A stretch of 34,182 bases of DNA, from NCBI GenBank assembly GCA_016987375.1, contig PJRA01000428.1, forward strand, positions 570,009 to 604,190, in the 5' to 3' direction. The DNA is from Brachionus koreanus (lineage: Eukaryota > Rotifera > Eurotatoria > Ploima > Brachionidae). Positions within the stretch are counted from its first letter, which is position 1; every line of letters starts with the position of its first letter. The position numbers and the translations under genes were made by a program. This document shows positions 11,101-20,987 of this stretch, piece by piece. The notes below the pieces were generated by a model. That model saw only the letters and a list, made by a program, of their open reading frames with translations, searched no databases and was not told the origin of the DNA.

Positions 11101-14100
11101 TTTATTTTTTTTACAAAGTTTAACCATTTCAATAAATTTATGCTAGGTATTTTTGATGTATCTTTGTAATTTGACATCTCAATTGTTTTTCATTTGCACG
11201 GTCTGCTAAGCGTTTTTTAATTTCACCACTAAAAATCACATGGTTATATGTGTTAAACACTTGACTGACTATGATCATACAATTTGAATAAAAAAAGTTA
11301 ACTTTAAATGTTTTGCATTTAATTGTTATGCAAAATGATCCTAATTTTGGTATCTAATGTTGGCCTTTGGTTATTAATTATTTCTCAAGGTGCTATCTTG
11401 GTACATGTTTTTCTTTAAAAAATTAAGCAATGTGAAATTTTATTCCAAAAATTACAGTAAAAAATGGAAAAATTATTTATTTATTTTTTTCTAGTTGCGC
11501 AAAAATGGTTCTTTAAACAGTACAAACGAATTCTAAGCTCTGCAAAAACTGTGCAATTTAGTTTTTTGCACAACTAGTTTGTACTGTAATTTTTGTACTA
11601 AAATTTTGCATTGCCTAATTTTTAAAGAAAAACATGTACCAAGATAGCACCTTGAGTTTTAATGAAAACATAAATCATAGATTTTAGCTCTGATTGATTG
11701 CTCTAAACAACAGTTTGAGAACTCATCTCTTTTAAATGTATTACATAGCCACTATTTTTGGCTCTCTAAATACTCCAATTTTTTTGACATATTTTCACTC
11801 ACTTCTACTTAAAAACATTAGAAAGCCCCGCAGATTATCAATAAAAAATCCAAATTTAGTTATGTAGACAATTCAAGTATTTTTTTTGAAAATTAATCAA
11901 TATTTATTAGCCCGGGCAAAATCGTTCTTCTTATTCATTTAATCATTTAATTCAATTTACAAGAATATATAATAAGTAATTGACAGACATAGTACTGTAT
12001 ACAACGCTGTATGTCATCAATTGTGCCATTTATATTTATTCAATAAACTAAAATGATTTTTGGCTGTATGTCCAATTAATGCTAAAAGTTCAAAGTGAAT
12101 AAACCATGTATTGATATCCAATTTATATTTAAATAAAGCTTGTCATTTATTTTTTCATTTTTCAATTTTTTTTTTGGATGAGGACTAAATTCTGTTTTTT
12201 TTTTTCAAAACTTACTAGCTGATAATTAATTTTCAGAAGGTTCTATATCCAAATTTTATATGCATTTGTAAGATGTATGTGTACTGTGTACCTACATACA
12301 GCACATTTTTCATACATCACTTTTTTTTTATATTACTTTAAATTGAATTTGGTGAATAGGTTAGGTGGAGGCGTACAATAAGTCCAAAATTTAGGAGTAT
12401 TTGATCAAAAAATCTAAGAATAAAATATGAAAAAATTAAATGGCCTCTATGAACGTAAAAAATACGACTTTAAATATTTTGATATAACTAATTTTGTAAA
12501 TTCCCAACAAATTTATTGTATCAATAATAAAATTATTAAGTCAAATAAAACAAAAATTCTTGCTTTTTTGATAAATTAAAATTTACTAAATAGAATAAAT
12601 AAATCTAGAATTTAGCAGTATTTCGAGTACAAAACAAAAAAGAAATAATTTTTTTTATTTATAGATTTGAAAGATTAAATAAAAATTAAAACAAAAATCA
12701 TTCATTTTTTGATAAATTAAAATTTGTAAATTAATATAAGTTATTTATTGCAGCATTTTTTTTTAAATACTTCAGAAACACCTCACACATTCACAAAATT
12801 CAATTTAAAAAGGTAAATGTGAAGGATTTAGCCATACAGGACATATGCACCTTACAAATACATTTAAAATTTGAATGTAGAACTTTTTGACAATGACCAC
12901 TTTTTTTTTAAACTAATGAAGTGAGGAATAAGAATTTGCAATGACCATTCAATAAAAAAATATATAAAAACTTCCACTATCAAATAGATGAATGAAAAAT
13001 TACAATTTTCTTTTTAAATCTAGTAAAATTTACTATTAAAATATTTTGTTTATTTTATGTAAATCTAATAAAATGTCTATATAAAATTAGAATAAAATTT
13101 GCCTTTTTTTAAAGAATTTACTTGACAAGCTGTTTTCTATTTATTTGGTAACTGGAAATGCTAACGAAACATACAAAATCAGTCCACGCGATGAGCTGCC
13201 ACTTTACACTGAAAGAGTGGAAAGCGCGCTGAATATAATAAACGAACGCTGTGATCCAGCAACCGAGCATATCCGTATACTAATTAAGTGGAAGTCGTAC
13301 GAAGACATAAATTATTGTATAAAAGAGATCAACTTTACTCAAGTTGATTATGATCTTGGTAAAAAATTTGTTAATTATGATCCGGTGGAGTATGAGAACT
13401 TTTTGAGTGAATCAGCCAAACAACAAGAAGAAAACAAGATTATATCGTTGGAGAATTGTTTTGATATGTTCACTCAATGTGAAGAGCTTTCAGACGACAA
13501 CTCATGGACTTGCACAAAATGCAAAAAACAAACAAATGCATACAAAAAGCTAAATATTAGCTCTTTGCCGCAGATTTTGATTATTCACTTGAAGCGCTTT
13601 TTCTATCAATCAAGAACTAGCAATTCTAAATTAACTACTCCTGTGTGGTTTCCGGTGTCCAAATTGGACATGAGCAAATACATGATATCAGAGGAACGCT
13701 CAGAACAGAGTCTCAACGACACTTATCTATCAGGCTCCTCTTCATCTACTGACTCGGAGTATATCTACGACCTGTATGCCGTGTGCAACCACAAGGGCCG
13801 TGATATGGCCAATGGTCACTACACAGCATATTGTAAAAATTCCGTTGACTTAAAATGGTATTGCTTTGATGATGCCAATTGCATACCATTGTCAGATCTA
13901 AATCCCCAATCAACCAGTCCCATTTGGAAAATTAACAACAATGGAAGTGATAACATATTCACTCAAAACGCCTATATTCTCTTTTATAAAAAACGTCAGT
14001 GTATGCCAGTTGAAAAATGGTGGGTTAACTATGTCGACCGATCTCTGCTCGACTTTGGTGAATACGAATATTTTTTTGAAAACTATGATGTAATCGAATC

Positions 14101-14686
14101 AAAACAAAGCCAAGAACAGGTTAAAAATCAAAAGCTATTTTGCCGCAGCAATTTTCAGTCTATCTATGGTTCGATAAAGCCAAGGCTGGAGTCTGGTCAG
14201 GACTTGCTTGGCTCTCCTGACGGCTATGTCTATAACATCCCAATAAATTACTATGATGAAAACAACAGACCTAGAAGAGTGTCAAGTAAACACCAAGCCA
14301 TGTGTACTTCACTCAACAGCTCGCCTAGCAAGCTCAATCATTCGAATTCTCCATCAACGGCGTCCTCGTCTTCTAAAGACTTTGCCAACAGTACACTATT
14401 AAATAATACAATTGGTTTACCCCATTATGAAGACTATAATTTAAGCAAGAAAATGAGCCAAGTGAATGTGACAGATGAATATCTTAAGTTTCCGAATGAT
14501 AACGAATTTATTTATACAACATCACCAAGCGCACATGTTTTCTATCCACAATCGGATTTTTTGACTGAGAACAAGTCAATTGCCGATAAACCAAGTAATT
14601 ATGTGTCTCCTATCAAACGATCTGCTAATTCGAATCCTACGGCAAATAGGTACGGAAATCCGAACAGCATTGAAACTGCCATTTAG
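5131..14686 (+). CDS. Ubiquitin-specific protease, USP31/USP43-like, three exons
   Basis: Cysteine protease that removes ubiquitin from proteins. Exons: 5131-5429, 9243-10785 and about 13115-14686 (an alternative third acceptor gives 13130); phases fit and the product is about 1137 aa. An in-frame stop at 5089 supports the ATG at 5131. The active site looks intact: Cys box NHGNTCFMN (Cys ~239), EQNDSHEF box (~324), His box GHYTAYCKNS (His ~849) and WYCFDDANC (Asp ~866). Zinc-ribbon CxxC pairs are TCSKC (~375) and TCTKC (~746). A ubiquitin-like segment (~475-545) lies between the catalytic halves, as in USP31/USP43, and YDLYAVCNHKG also resembles that subfamily. The N-terminus and C-terminal tail are Ser-rich and probably disordered. 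The gene contains transposon debris only in introns. Subfamily assignment is by remembered motif similarity; the substrate is unknown. Confidence 0.9.
6530..7080 (-). mobile_element. Decayed mariner transposase relic
   Basis: The minus strand gives, in broken frames, EWFKNLNSADT...ERKKGSSRP (N-terminal linker region). It then jumps to LLTQIITCDQKWIFFKN, matching the first catalytic Asp block (TCDEKW). Then comes DSVRLHPARITMAKIKELEG, matching the QDNARPH second Asp block, and near 6540-6590 a piece like the C-terminal ERWLK...HNGLYF. Many stops and a deletion between the N-terminal part and the first catalytic block make it dead. It lies inside intron 1 of the USP gene, antisense to it. Confidence 0.8.
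9110..9134 (+). repeat. A25 homopolymer tract
   Basis: There are 25 consecutive A residues about 110 bp before the exon-2 acceptor of the USP gene. It could be the poly(A) tail of an old retroposed sequence ending at about 9109, or simple slippage. No clear target-site duplication was found. Confidence 0.7.
10786..13114 (+). other. Intron 2 of the USP gene (2.3 kb)
   Basis: The donor is ATA|GTAAGC, phase 0. The acceptor is TTTTTTTAAAG at 13113-13114, or CTTGACAAG at 13128-13129; both keep the frame into LFSIYLVTGN. It contains the 273-bp MITE at 11384-11656. Nothing else recognisable was seen. Confidence 0.75.
11384..11656. mobile_element. MITE with about 75-bp terminal inverted repeats
   Basis: The left arm at 11384-11459 and the right arm at 11582-11656 are inverted copies. 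The outermost 38 bases match perfectly, followed by one gap and a handful of mismatches. Both ends begin CTCAAGGTGCTATCTTGG. The 122-bp centre has no open frame. The flanks (ATTATTT and TTTTAAT) show no certain target duplication, so I cannot assign a superfamily. It lies in USP intron 2. Confidence 0.85.
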
Positions 14687-15038
14687 ATAGTTTTAATTAG
14701 TTTTTTAAATGAAATGAATTTAAATTTATTTTAAACCGAGTGATTTTATGTTTTTTTGTTCTATTTTATTGTAAATATAGATATATTTAAAAACAGAGGA
14801 TGAGAAAATTATTTTTTTGAATTAAAGTAGATGATTGAATAGAAAAAAAACCCATTTTTTTCGAAACACAAGTGGATTTTTTTATTCAAAAAAAAAAAAT
14901 TATTGTTTAAAGCTAAATTGATAAATTGATCTATTTTATAATTAGAATTTTTTAAAAATAAAATTTTTTCTAAATTTATTATTACTAAATTTTACTTGTA
15001 CTTAATCCTTTTTTTGAACAATCAATTTTAATATCTTT

Positions 15039-15070
15039 TAAATAAAATATATTCTAAATAAAATATATTC
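15039..15070. repeat. Tandem duplication of a 16-bp unit
   Basis: The unit TAAATAAAATATATTC occurs twice head to tail with no mismatch, followed by the start of a third copy. Confidence 0.8.
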
Positions 15071-15274
15071 TAAATTGTTTGACATCTGTTTATATTTTAA
15101 ACTACAATAAAAAACAAATTTACTTATTGAACGTCTTTAGTTGATTAAAAAAATAAAAAATTCTAATTTTTTGTGGTGCTTAATTGACAATGTTAGATTT
15201 CATACAAAATTTCTATGATAAGTTTTGTGAAATTTAGTTAGGTTCAAGAAATGCAAACTATTTCGACCTCAAGA

Positions 15275-15450
15275 GGCAAAATGAAAATAATTTTACATTT
15301 TTAAATTTTTATATTTTTAGATTTTTTTGCAATTTATAAAAAAATTAAGAGACTTTTTAACTTTTTTTGTTTATCAAATAATTTGAGAGAGATTTTTTAA
15401 CTTTTTGAAAAATTGAAAATTTAAAAATGTAAAAATATTTTCATTTTGCC
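15275..15450. repeat. Inverted repeat pair, 35-bp arms with one mismatch
   Basis: Arms at 15275-15309 and 15416-15450 are reverse complements except for one base, separated by about 106 bp. The ends are GGCAAAATGAAAAT and its complement. It could be a small MITE or a foldback. No target duplication is obvious. Confidence 0.75.
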
Positions 15451-16184
15451 ACTAAGATTACCTCAAAATGGTAATCTTCTTATGTGAAAACCCCGGAAAG
15501 TCAAAATTTTAGGGAGGGTCAAAAAAAAAATTTTTGATCCAGAGGGTTCAGAAGGGTGTTCCAAATTAAGCTTAGTCTCAGAATCTGTTTAAAAACCGGA
15601 AAGTCATTTGGGACCCCTAACTGCAATTTAATTTTATTAATTTTCTGACAAACATGTTGTTTTGTACAATTCCAATTTTGTTACAAACTGTTACAATAAG
15701 AGTTTTAGACGATTGATGCTTTGTCTCAGTTGATACATTTTACAGGACAATTTTTAAAATCTTTGAAAATAAGTTTATTTAATTTAAAAATTTTGATATT
15801 TGTTTTTATAGTTCCAAAATTCACAGAGTCAAAATGTGGAACGAGGTGAAAGTAAAATGATCAAACTAAGATATTGGGTAGTCCAAATAAATTCAACAAA
15901 AATAGATTTTTTTTAATATTTTATTTGTCAAAATTTTTACGAATTAATTTTATGTTTATAAAAAAAAAAAGGGTGAAATAAATTAAAATTGTTTATTTTT
16001 AATATTTTACTTTAAAAATTAGTCACTTTAAAATTGAAACGTTACATCAATATAAGCATTAAATTTCGAATTATTATTTAATTTTATTTTTTGGTTAATA
16101 AAATAAAATATAGCAAAATTTATGTGTGACACGTATTACATTTTGAAATGAAATTTTTTGGAATGTTTTAGTTTAAATATTTTA

Positions 16185-16190
16185 TTTATT
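16185..16190 (-). terminator. Candidate poly(A) signal of the LRR-hydrolase gene
   Basis: AATAAA on the minus strand about 50 bases past the stop codon. The hexamer is common by chance in DNA this AT-rich. Confidence 0.4.
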
Positions 16191-16239
16191 AAAATTAAAA
16201 AAAGTTCTGGAAAAATACTAAATTTTTTTTTCTAATAAA

Positions 16240-19200
16240 TCAATGAGTCCTATAAACACTGTAAATTTCTTTCACATGTCTTGGTATAAAAAGCTCTTCA
16301 ATATCGAAGTCGGGTCTTGTCTGCAACAATATTTCCGTATTTGATTTCAGCTTTTTTTCTATTTCAATCATTGTGGCTACATCAATATGAAGTCCATGCT
16401 GAGAAATTTCTAATTGTATCAAACTAGTATTTTCTCGAAGCGCATCTCTTAATTTTCTGATTCCAAATTTTGTCAAATGATTATGATTTACATTCAAGCT
16501 CATCAAAGTTCTGTTTTTTCTAAATACTTCAGCCAAATATTCAGCTCCTTTATCTTCAATAAAATTTCCCACTTCGCCTAAATCCATGCTCGCTTTCATA
16601 TAACCTAAATCTAATAATAACAAACTAGTATTATTTTGAAGGCTTTCGGACAAAAATTTCATCCCCTCAGCTCCAATTCGACTTGATGTCATGTTAAGCC
16701 TTAATAAATTAGAATCTGCTTTCAAAATTTCAGCAATTATCTTAGCTCCTTCATTCCCGATTCGATTTGCACCCAGGAACAAAGTTTCCAAATTTCCACT
16801 CCAATATTTTTTAATACTCCTCAAGCCAGTTGGAGTTAAACCATTGGCGCTTAGATACAAATTTTTAAGTGTTTTGTTTTCACTCAAAGATTTCATTAGT
16901 ATTTCAACACCGACGTCCAATAGACCACAATTAAGCAAATCCAAAGTAGAAATAGTGGTGTTCAAGCGCATCAAATTGCCAACATGGATCATTCCTTGAG
17001 CTTTCAAGGGATTTCTCTTGAGCCATAAAGCCGTGACTTGTGTATCACTAGCAAGAACATCAGCAATTGGTTTGAAGCCTTTTTCAGTCAAGTTATTGCC
17101 TGCAATATACCAAATGGTTAATGGCGACTTGCCATTTTTTATAAATTCAGCTATCAAATGACCTCCCTGGTCTCCTACTATGTTATTTCCTAGCAAGAGT
17201 CTATCAATATTTTTGTTTTCGCTCAAACAATCAAGCAAACCTTGAACACCTTTGGGTCCAATTACTTGTTTGCAAAGATCCAGTCTTCCATCAGAAGTAA
17301 CTGTGCCTCGCTCAAATGTCAAATTATCTTGTTTGAAAATAAAATTTTTATTCTCACTTAGCCAGTCATACAGTGGCTTCATTCTTTCATAAGAGCTCAC
17401 ATCAACTGGTTCAGGAATTGGATTCAAAATGGAATCAGACAGCGGATAATTTAACATACTTGACATCACTTCTTTATTATGTCTAGCAATGAGAAAATAT
17501 TTTCTTGGATCTCTTGACTTGAAATCTCTTCTCAAATTCTCATTAAACAAACATATATTAGTCAAACACTTTCTATAATGATTGTAAGATTTTATCTTTG
17601 ATTTTTCATCAGTGAACGGATTCAGTTTAGCTGCTAGTTTTCGTCCCAAATGTGAATTTTTGTCAATGGAAGATTTGATTCTTGGCATGTATTTGGCTAA
17701 TTCACTTACACTACTTGTTGAAATTGTATTGTCCAACTTGCCTACACTAGTCAAATTTTGGCATAAATTAGATCCATTTTTTCTATCAACCAAGAGTAAA
17801 TCTGATAAAATTTGTGAATAAAAATTTTCTATCAAAAAATTATGCAAATCAATAGCATGAGCTCTTGAGTCATCAAAGCTTAAATCACACAAAAGTATTA
17901 AAATCTTCCATTTGTCTTTAAAAATGTTAAAAATAAGACTATTGGGTATGTTGGAAATTTTTTGCATATCGAGTAAAATTTTCAAATTTTTTCTCGTGTT
18001 AAAATAAGTGTCCGAATTTGGACCATCTTGGCTAAAAGATAATTCAATTGATATAAATAGAATTATTAGAGACTCGTCTTGATCCAAATCGATTAAATCA
18101 TCTGTTTTAATATTCAAATTTTTGAATTGCTCTGTATTGACTAGTTTTTTTGCCTCGTTTGACTTAAATAAATCCTCTAATTTTGACTCAAGAATATTAA
18201 AATTTTGAAAAACTTGATCTAAATCTCTAAGTTTTTTCTCAAGCAAATCATCTGATCTAAATTGTGGTAGTTTATTTGCTTTTACTTGCTCATTGACAAA
18301 TTCAGCAATTTTCTCATTTGGCCAAGATAGCGGCACAAAGTGTCCATCAGGATGCTCGAATAGGAGCGGATTCTTGAAGCATTTTGAAAAATCCTCGGAT
18401 CTTTCTTTGCTAACTAATTGATCGTTTTTGCCATAAATCTGCATTGATCGAAAGTCAAAAGGCTGTTGAATAGAAAAAATATTTCCATATTTTAAATCTC
18501 TAGGCTTAAAGCCACTTATATTTATAACAAAATTGAACATATTTGGATATAATTTTGTTATCAAGGAGGCCAAAACTGCGCCCTGACTAAATCCAATAAT
18601 ACCAATATATGGTCCATTTTGCTTTACATGATTCACGACATACTCAATGGACTCTTCTATTCCGAAGTAAACTTGATTTTTTTCATCAGACTGATACCAA
18701 ACTCTCTGGGATTCTAAAAAGGACACATTCTCAAAATTAACCTCATGATCACTTTTATATGGATGAGTGCCGTCTAAATATCTAATATCTACGTTGCATT
18801 CTTGTAGTAATTTTGCCAAATAAAAAGTTCTTTTTTTTATTTTGTTGGCATTTTGTCTCAATCCGTGAAGAAATAAAATTTTTTTCTGATATAAATTTTT
18901 TTTTTTATTTAAAGAATTAATTTTATTATTTATATGCTTTGGTTTTTTTTCAATTGACTTCAAAGTCAAAAATTGGGAGCATTTATTGAAATTGTAAAAA
19001 TTATCTACCTGATTTTTAGCCCAGCCAACATATTTGAAAAAAATGGGCTTTTGCTTGTTTTCACTACTAGAAGCTATGTCTATAAATAAATCAAGGCCTT
19101 TTTTGGCCAAAGTCAGATCGTTTGATAAAACCAACGGCATTACAATGAATACTTGTTCGAATGGAGAATACGTTTCTAAGTTGTTGTTTTCTAATATGTC

Positions 19201-19491
19201 CAGACTAATTTTGAGGCATTTTGGATTATTTTTAAGTAGATGAGATTTATTCTGATAAATAAACGCAGACAATTGATTTAGTAAAACGATTAAGGCCAGC
19301 TTTCCACGATTGTCTATCAACCAATCATCGAGTAAGCCTTTCTCGGCTTGTTCGATTAGATCAGAAAATTCAATTTGAACTAATTCAATTGTTTTGCTTT
19401 TTTTTTCCAAAGTAAAGCATGGCATGTCTTCAAAGCTTTTCGAGCCAGAAACATCTGGCCCAAACCAGAATTTTAAAACTTTTTCGATCAT
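16240..19491 (-). CDS. DUF924 / FSH1 serine hydrolase / LRR fusion protein
   Basis: Single-exon ORF of 1083 aa. The ATG at 19491 is chosen because MIEKVLKFWFGPD is the usual DUF924 start (.ILDFWFG). Residues ~1-170: DUF924. Residues ~203-405: FSH1/OVCA2-type alpha/beta hydrolase with LFLHG near the start, nucleophile elbow GFSQGA (Ser302), YGKNDQLV (Asp357) and HPDGHFVP (His384). The triad is complete, so it is probably active on an ester or thioester; the substrate is unknown. Residues ~410-730: no domain recognised, hydrophobic helical stretches and a possible coiled coil near 412-450. Residues ~735-1070: about ten RNI-type repeats of ~28 residues (L..L.L..N.I...G...IA..L). No signal peptide, membrane segment or nucleotide-binding motif is seen, so it is likely cytosolic. 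I know of no described protein with this exact order, but could not search. Confidence 0.85.
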   Translation of the reverse strand: MIEKVLKFWFGPDVSGSKSFEDMPCFTLEKKSKTIELVQIEFSDLIEQAEKGLLDDWLIDNRGKLALIVLLNQLSAFIYQNKSHLLKNNPKCLKISLDILENNNLETYSPFEQVFIVMPLVLSNDLTLAKKGLDLFIDIASSSENKQKPIFFKYVGWAKNQVDNFYNFNKCSQFLTLKSIEKKPKHINNKINSLNKKKNLYQKKILFLHGLRQNANKIKKRTFYLAKLLQECNVDIRYLDGTHPYKSDHEVNFENVSFLESQRVWYQSDEKNQVYFGIEESIEYVVNHVKQNGPYIGIIGFSQGAVLASLITKLYPNMFNFVINISGFKPRDLKYGNIFSIQQPFDFRSMQIYGKNDQLVSKERSEDFSKCFKNPLLFEHPDGHFVPLSWPNEKIAEFVNEQVKANKLPQFRSDDLLEKKLRDLDQVFQNFNILESKLEDLFKSNEAKKLVNTEQFKNLNIKTDDLIDLDQDESLIILFISIELSFSQDGPNSDTYFNTRKNLKILLDMQKISNIPNSLIFNIFKDKWKILILLCDLSFDDSRAHAIDLHNFLIENFYSQILSDLLLVDRKNGSNLCQNLTSVGKLDNTISTSSVSELAKYMPRIKSSIDKNSHLGRKLAAKLNPFTDEKSKIKSYNHYRKCLTNICLFNENLRRDFKSRDPRKYFLIARHNKEVMSSMLNYPLSDSILNPIPEPVDVSSYERMKPLYDWLSENKNFIFKQDNLTFERGTVTSDGRLDLCKQVIGPKGVQGLLDCLSENKNIDRLLLGNNIVGDQGGHLIAEFIKNGKSPLTIWYIAGNNLTEKGFKPIADVLASDTQVTALWLKRNPLKAQGMIHVGNLMRLNTTISTLDLLNCGLLDVGVEILMKSLSENKTLKNLYLSANGLTPTGLRSIKKYWSGNLETLFLGANRIGNEGAKIIAEILKADSNLLRLNMTSSRIGAEGMKFLSESLQNNTSLLLLDLGYMKASMDLGEVGNFIEDKGAEYLAEVFRKNRTLMSLNVNHNHLTKFGIRKLRDALRENTSLIQLEISQHGLHIDVATMIEIEKKLKSNTEILLQTRPDFDIEELFIPRHVKEIYSVYRTH

Positions 19492-19689
19492 TATTTTCAA
19501 AAATTTTCAATTATGTTTTTTATAGCAACAAGTCTTTTCTAATTTCACAATGTTTCATGTATTTTTCTATATTTTTTTATTATCACCAAGTTATTTTAAA
19601 TGAAAATTAGGTAATTTATTGAAATTGAAGAAAAAAAAGGTGATGTTAAACGATTGAAATATTGTGAAATTAAAAAAAAAATTTTCGCA

Positions 19690-19990
19690 GTTTATTTAGG
19701 ATTGTTGAAGATGGGGCTAACAAAACTGAATGAGAAGAGATTTGATTGAAATGTATAAACTAATTAGTGGACTGGAAAATGCTCTGCTATCTAGAAGTCC
19801 TTTATCAGAAGAGAAGAAGGCAATATTAAAAGGCCGTAGTGTGAAAATGTACAGGAAAAGTTTTCCTGCAAAATTGAGAAACGATTTTGTAGTGTCTGTT
19901 GAACATACTTACTAATTATCTCCTCGCATTTCTTTTAGAGTTTTTAGTCCTAAAATTGTTAGCCTTGACTCATAATTCAAATTTCTTATT
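19690..19990 (+). mobile_element. LINE ORF2 C-terminal fragment
   Basis: In two frames the plus strand reads MGLTKLNEK then RRDLIEMYKLISG. This matches the conserved end of jockey/CR1-like ORF2 (L..L..RR.RGDLI..YK...G), and an RG..R.....F..R-like stretch follows. It is open from 19730 to 19915 but has no start or upstream RT, so it is a relic and not a small gene. Confidence 0.7.
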
Positions 19991-20105
19991 TATAGTTCTT
20001 TGTACTTGATTTAGTCTAAGTGTAAGCAGGTTAAATCCTCTCAAATTGTCACAGACCATTTTGTCACCCTTTTTTGGGAGTTTGACTAACAAGTCTTTTG
20101 ATCAA
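19990..20105 (-). mobile_element. RTE-like reverse transcriptase N-terminal fragment
   Basis: The minus strand reads DLLVKLPKKGDKMVCDNLRG followed by FNLLTL, matching the I.KLPKKGD...C.NWRGI.LL block at the start of RTE/CR1-type RT domains. It is cut off on both sides and opposite in orientation to the C-terminal fragment next to it. Confidence 0.65.
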
Positions 20106-20144
20106 TCTTTTGAATTTGTTCTTGACAATATATTTTTCTGAACA

Positions 20145-20520
20145 GGCCTTATTAATTATCTAGGAAGCATCATCTACACGACTATGGGGAATCACAAAGA
20201 CATTGAGAATAGAATAACGAAAGCAAAAAGTGGTTTTGCAAGCTTCAAGCCAGCATAGAAATCTACCAGCTACAACAATAAAAAAAGCTTAAGCTGTACA
20301 ATAGTAAAGTGAAAGCAATGCTAATGTGCATGGATGCCTGAAACTGTCAGAAAAAGTGTTAATACATTCCAAACTTGCAGCTTAAGGAGAATCCTAAAAA
20401 TACACTGGCCTTATAAAATAAAAAATGACGGACTGTGCATAAGAAAAAACAAAAGATTACGGTGGCTAGGACATATACTTAGGATGAAAACTAATCGAAT
20501 TGAATAACTAAAAAAGTTCT
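20145..20520 (+). mobile_element. RTE-like LINE ORF2 C-terminal fragment
   Basis: The plus strand gives YLGSIIYTTMGNHKDIENRI then ITKAKSGFASFKP, next LKLYNSKVKAMLM, then SLRRILKIHWP and KRLRWLGHILRMKTNRI across frame changes. These match, in order, YLGS......DI..RI.KA...F..L, the LY...V...L block, and the R..WLGH..RM end typical of RTE-type elements. Several stops make it inactive. Confidence 0.8.
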
Positions 20521-20529
20521 GTAATAGAC

Positions 20530-20940
20530 CCCATAAGGCACCTTTTAATGTCGATTAAACATTTACTATTTGTTTTATTTTAGGTATCCATTCCAGCCGG
20601 ACCAGGCTATGTTTAAATTTTTTTTTTAAGTAACTAAAAAAATCTTTTTTAAAAAAAAATTAAATCTAAAAGAGCACTTGATTTTTAAATCCAAATCGTT
20701 TAACTAAAATTATATACTAAAAAATGGAATCAGTTCATAAAGTTAATTATTAACTAAAAGTTTTTATTTAAATGGGCTAATTGTTTTAAACAAATATATT
20801 TTATTATTAGAATTGAAATAACGAATTACTTTTAGAACCCGTAAAAAAAATTTATTATAATTAAAATATGTTTTAGAGTAGATTTATTTTTGTTTAAATA
20901 AATTGAAAAAATTTAGAAGCAAAGCAACATGCATTCATTC
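20530..20940. other. AT-rich spacer downstream of the GST gene
   Basis: No gene is seen. A short GC-richer patch at about 20582-20610 follows a splice-acceptor-like TTTTATTTTAG but opens no useful reading frame. Confidence 0.5.
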
Positions 20941-20946
20941 TTTATT
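20941..20946 (-). terminator. Candidate poly(A) signal of the GST gene
   Basis: AATAAA on the minus strand about 40 bases past the GST stop codon. Confidence 0.5.
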
Positions 20947-20987
20947 CTAATTGATTTGGTTGAACAAAATTAAAAATTTATAGCTTT

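Larger units (their letters stand above)
14687..16239. other. Convergent intergenic region between USP and the LRR-hydrolase gene
   Basis: This holds the 3' flanks of two convergent genes. No coding region is seen. It contains a 16-bp unit repeated twice in tandem (15039-15070), a 35-bp inverted repeat pair (15275-15450), and a small perfect hairpin with 9-bp arms at about 15453-15478. Confidence 0.6.

Noticed and set aside
19517..19524. TATAAAAA on the minus strand as the TATA box of the LRR-hydrolase gene
   Set aside because: Only about 26 bp before the ATG, which would put the transcription start at the start codon; probably chance in AT-rich DNA.
19730..19915. 61-aa plus-strand open frame as a small gene
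   Set aside because: RRDLIEMYKLISG matches the conserved LINE ORF2 C-terminus, so it is a retrotransposon fragment.
20570..20620. Possible small exon after a TTTTATTTTAG acceptor
   Set aside because: Only about ten codons are open and no partner exon or homology is evident.
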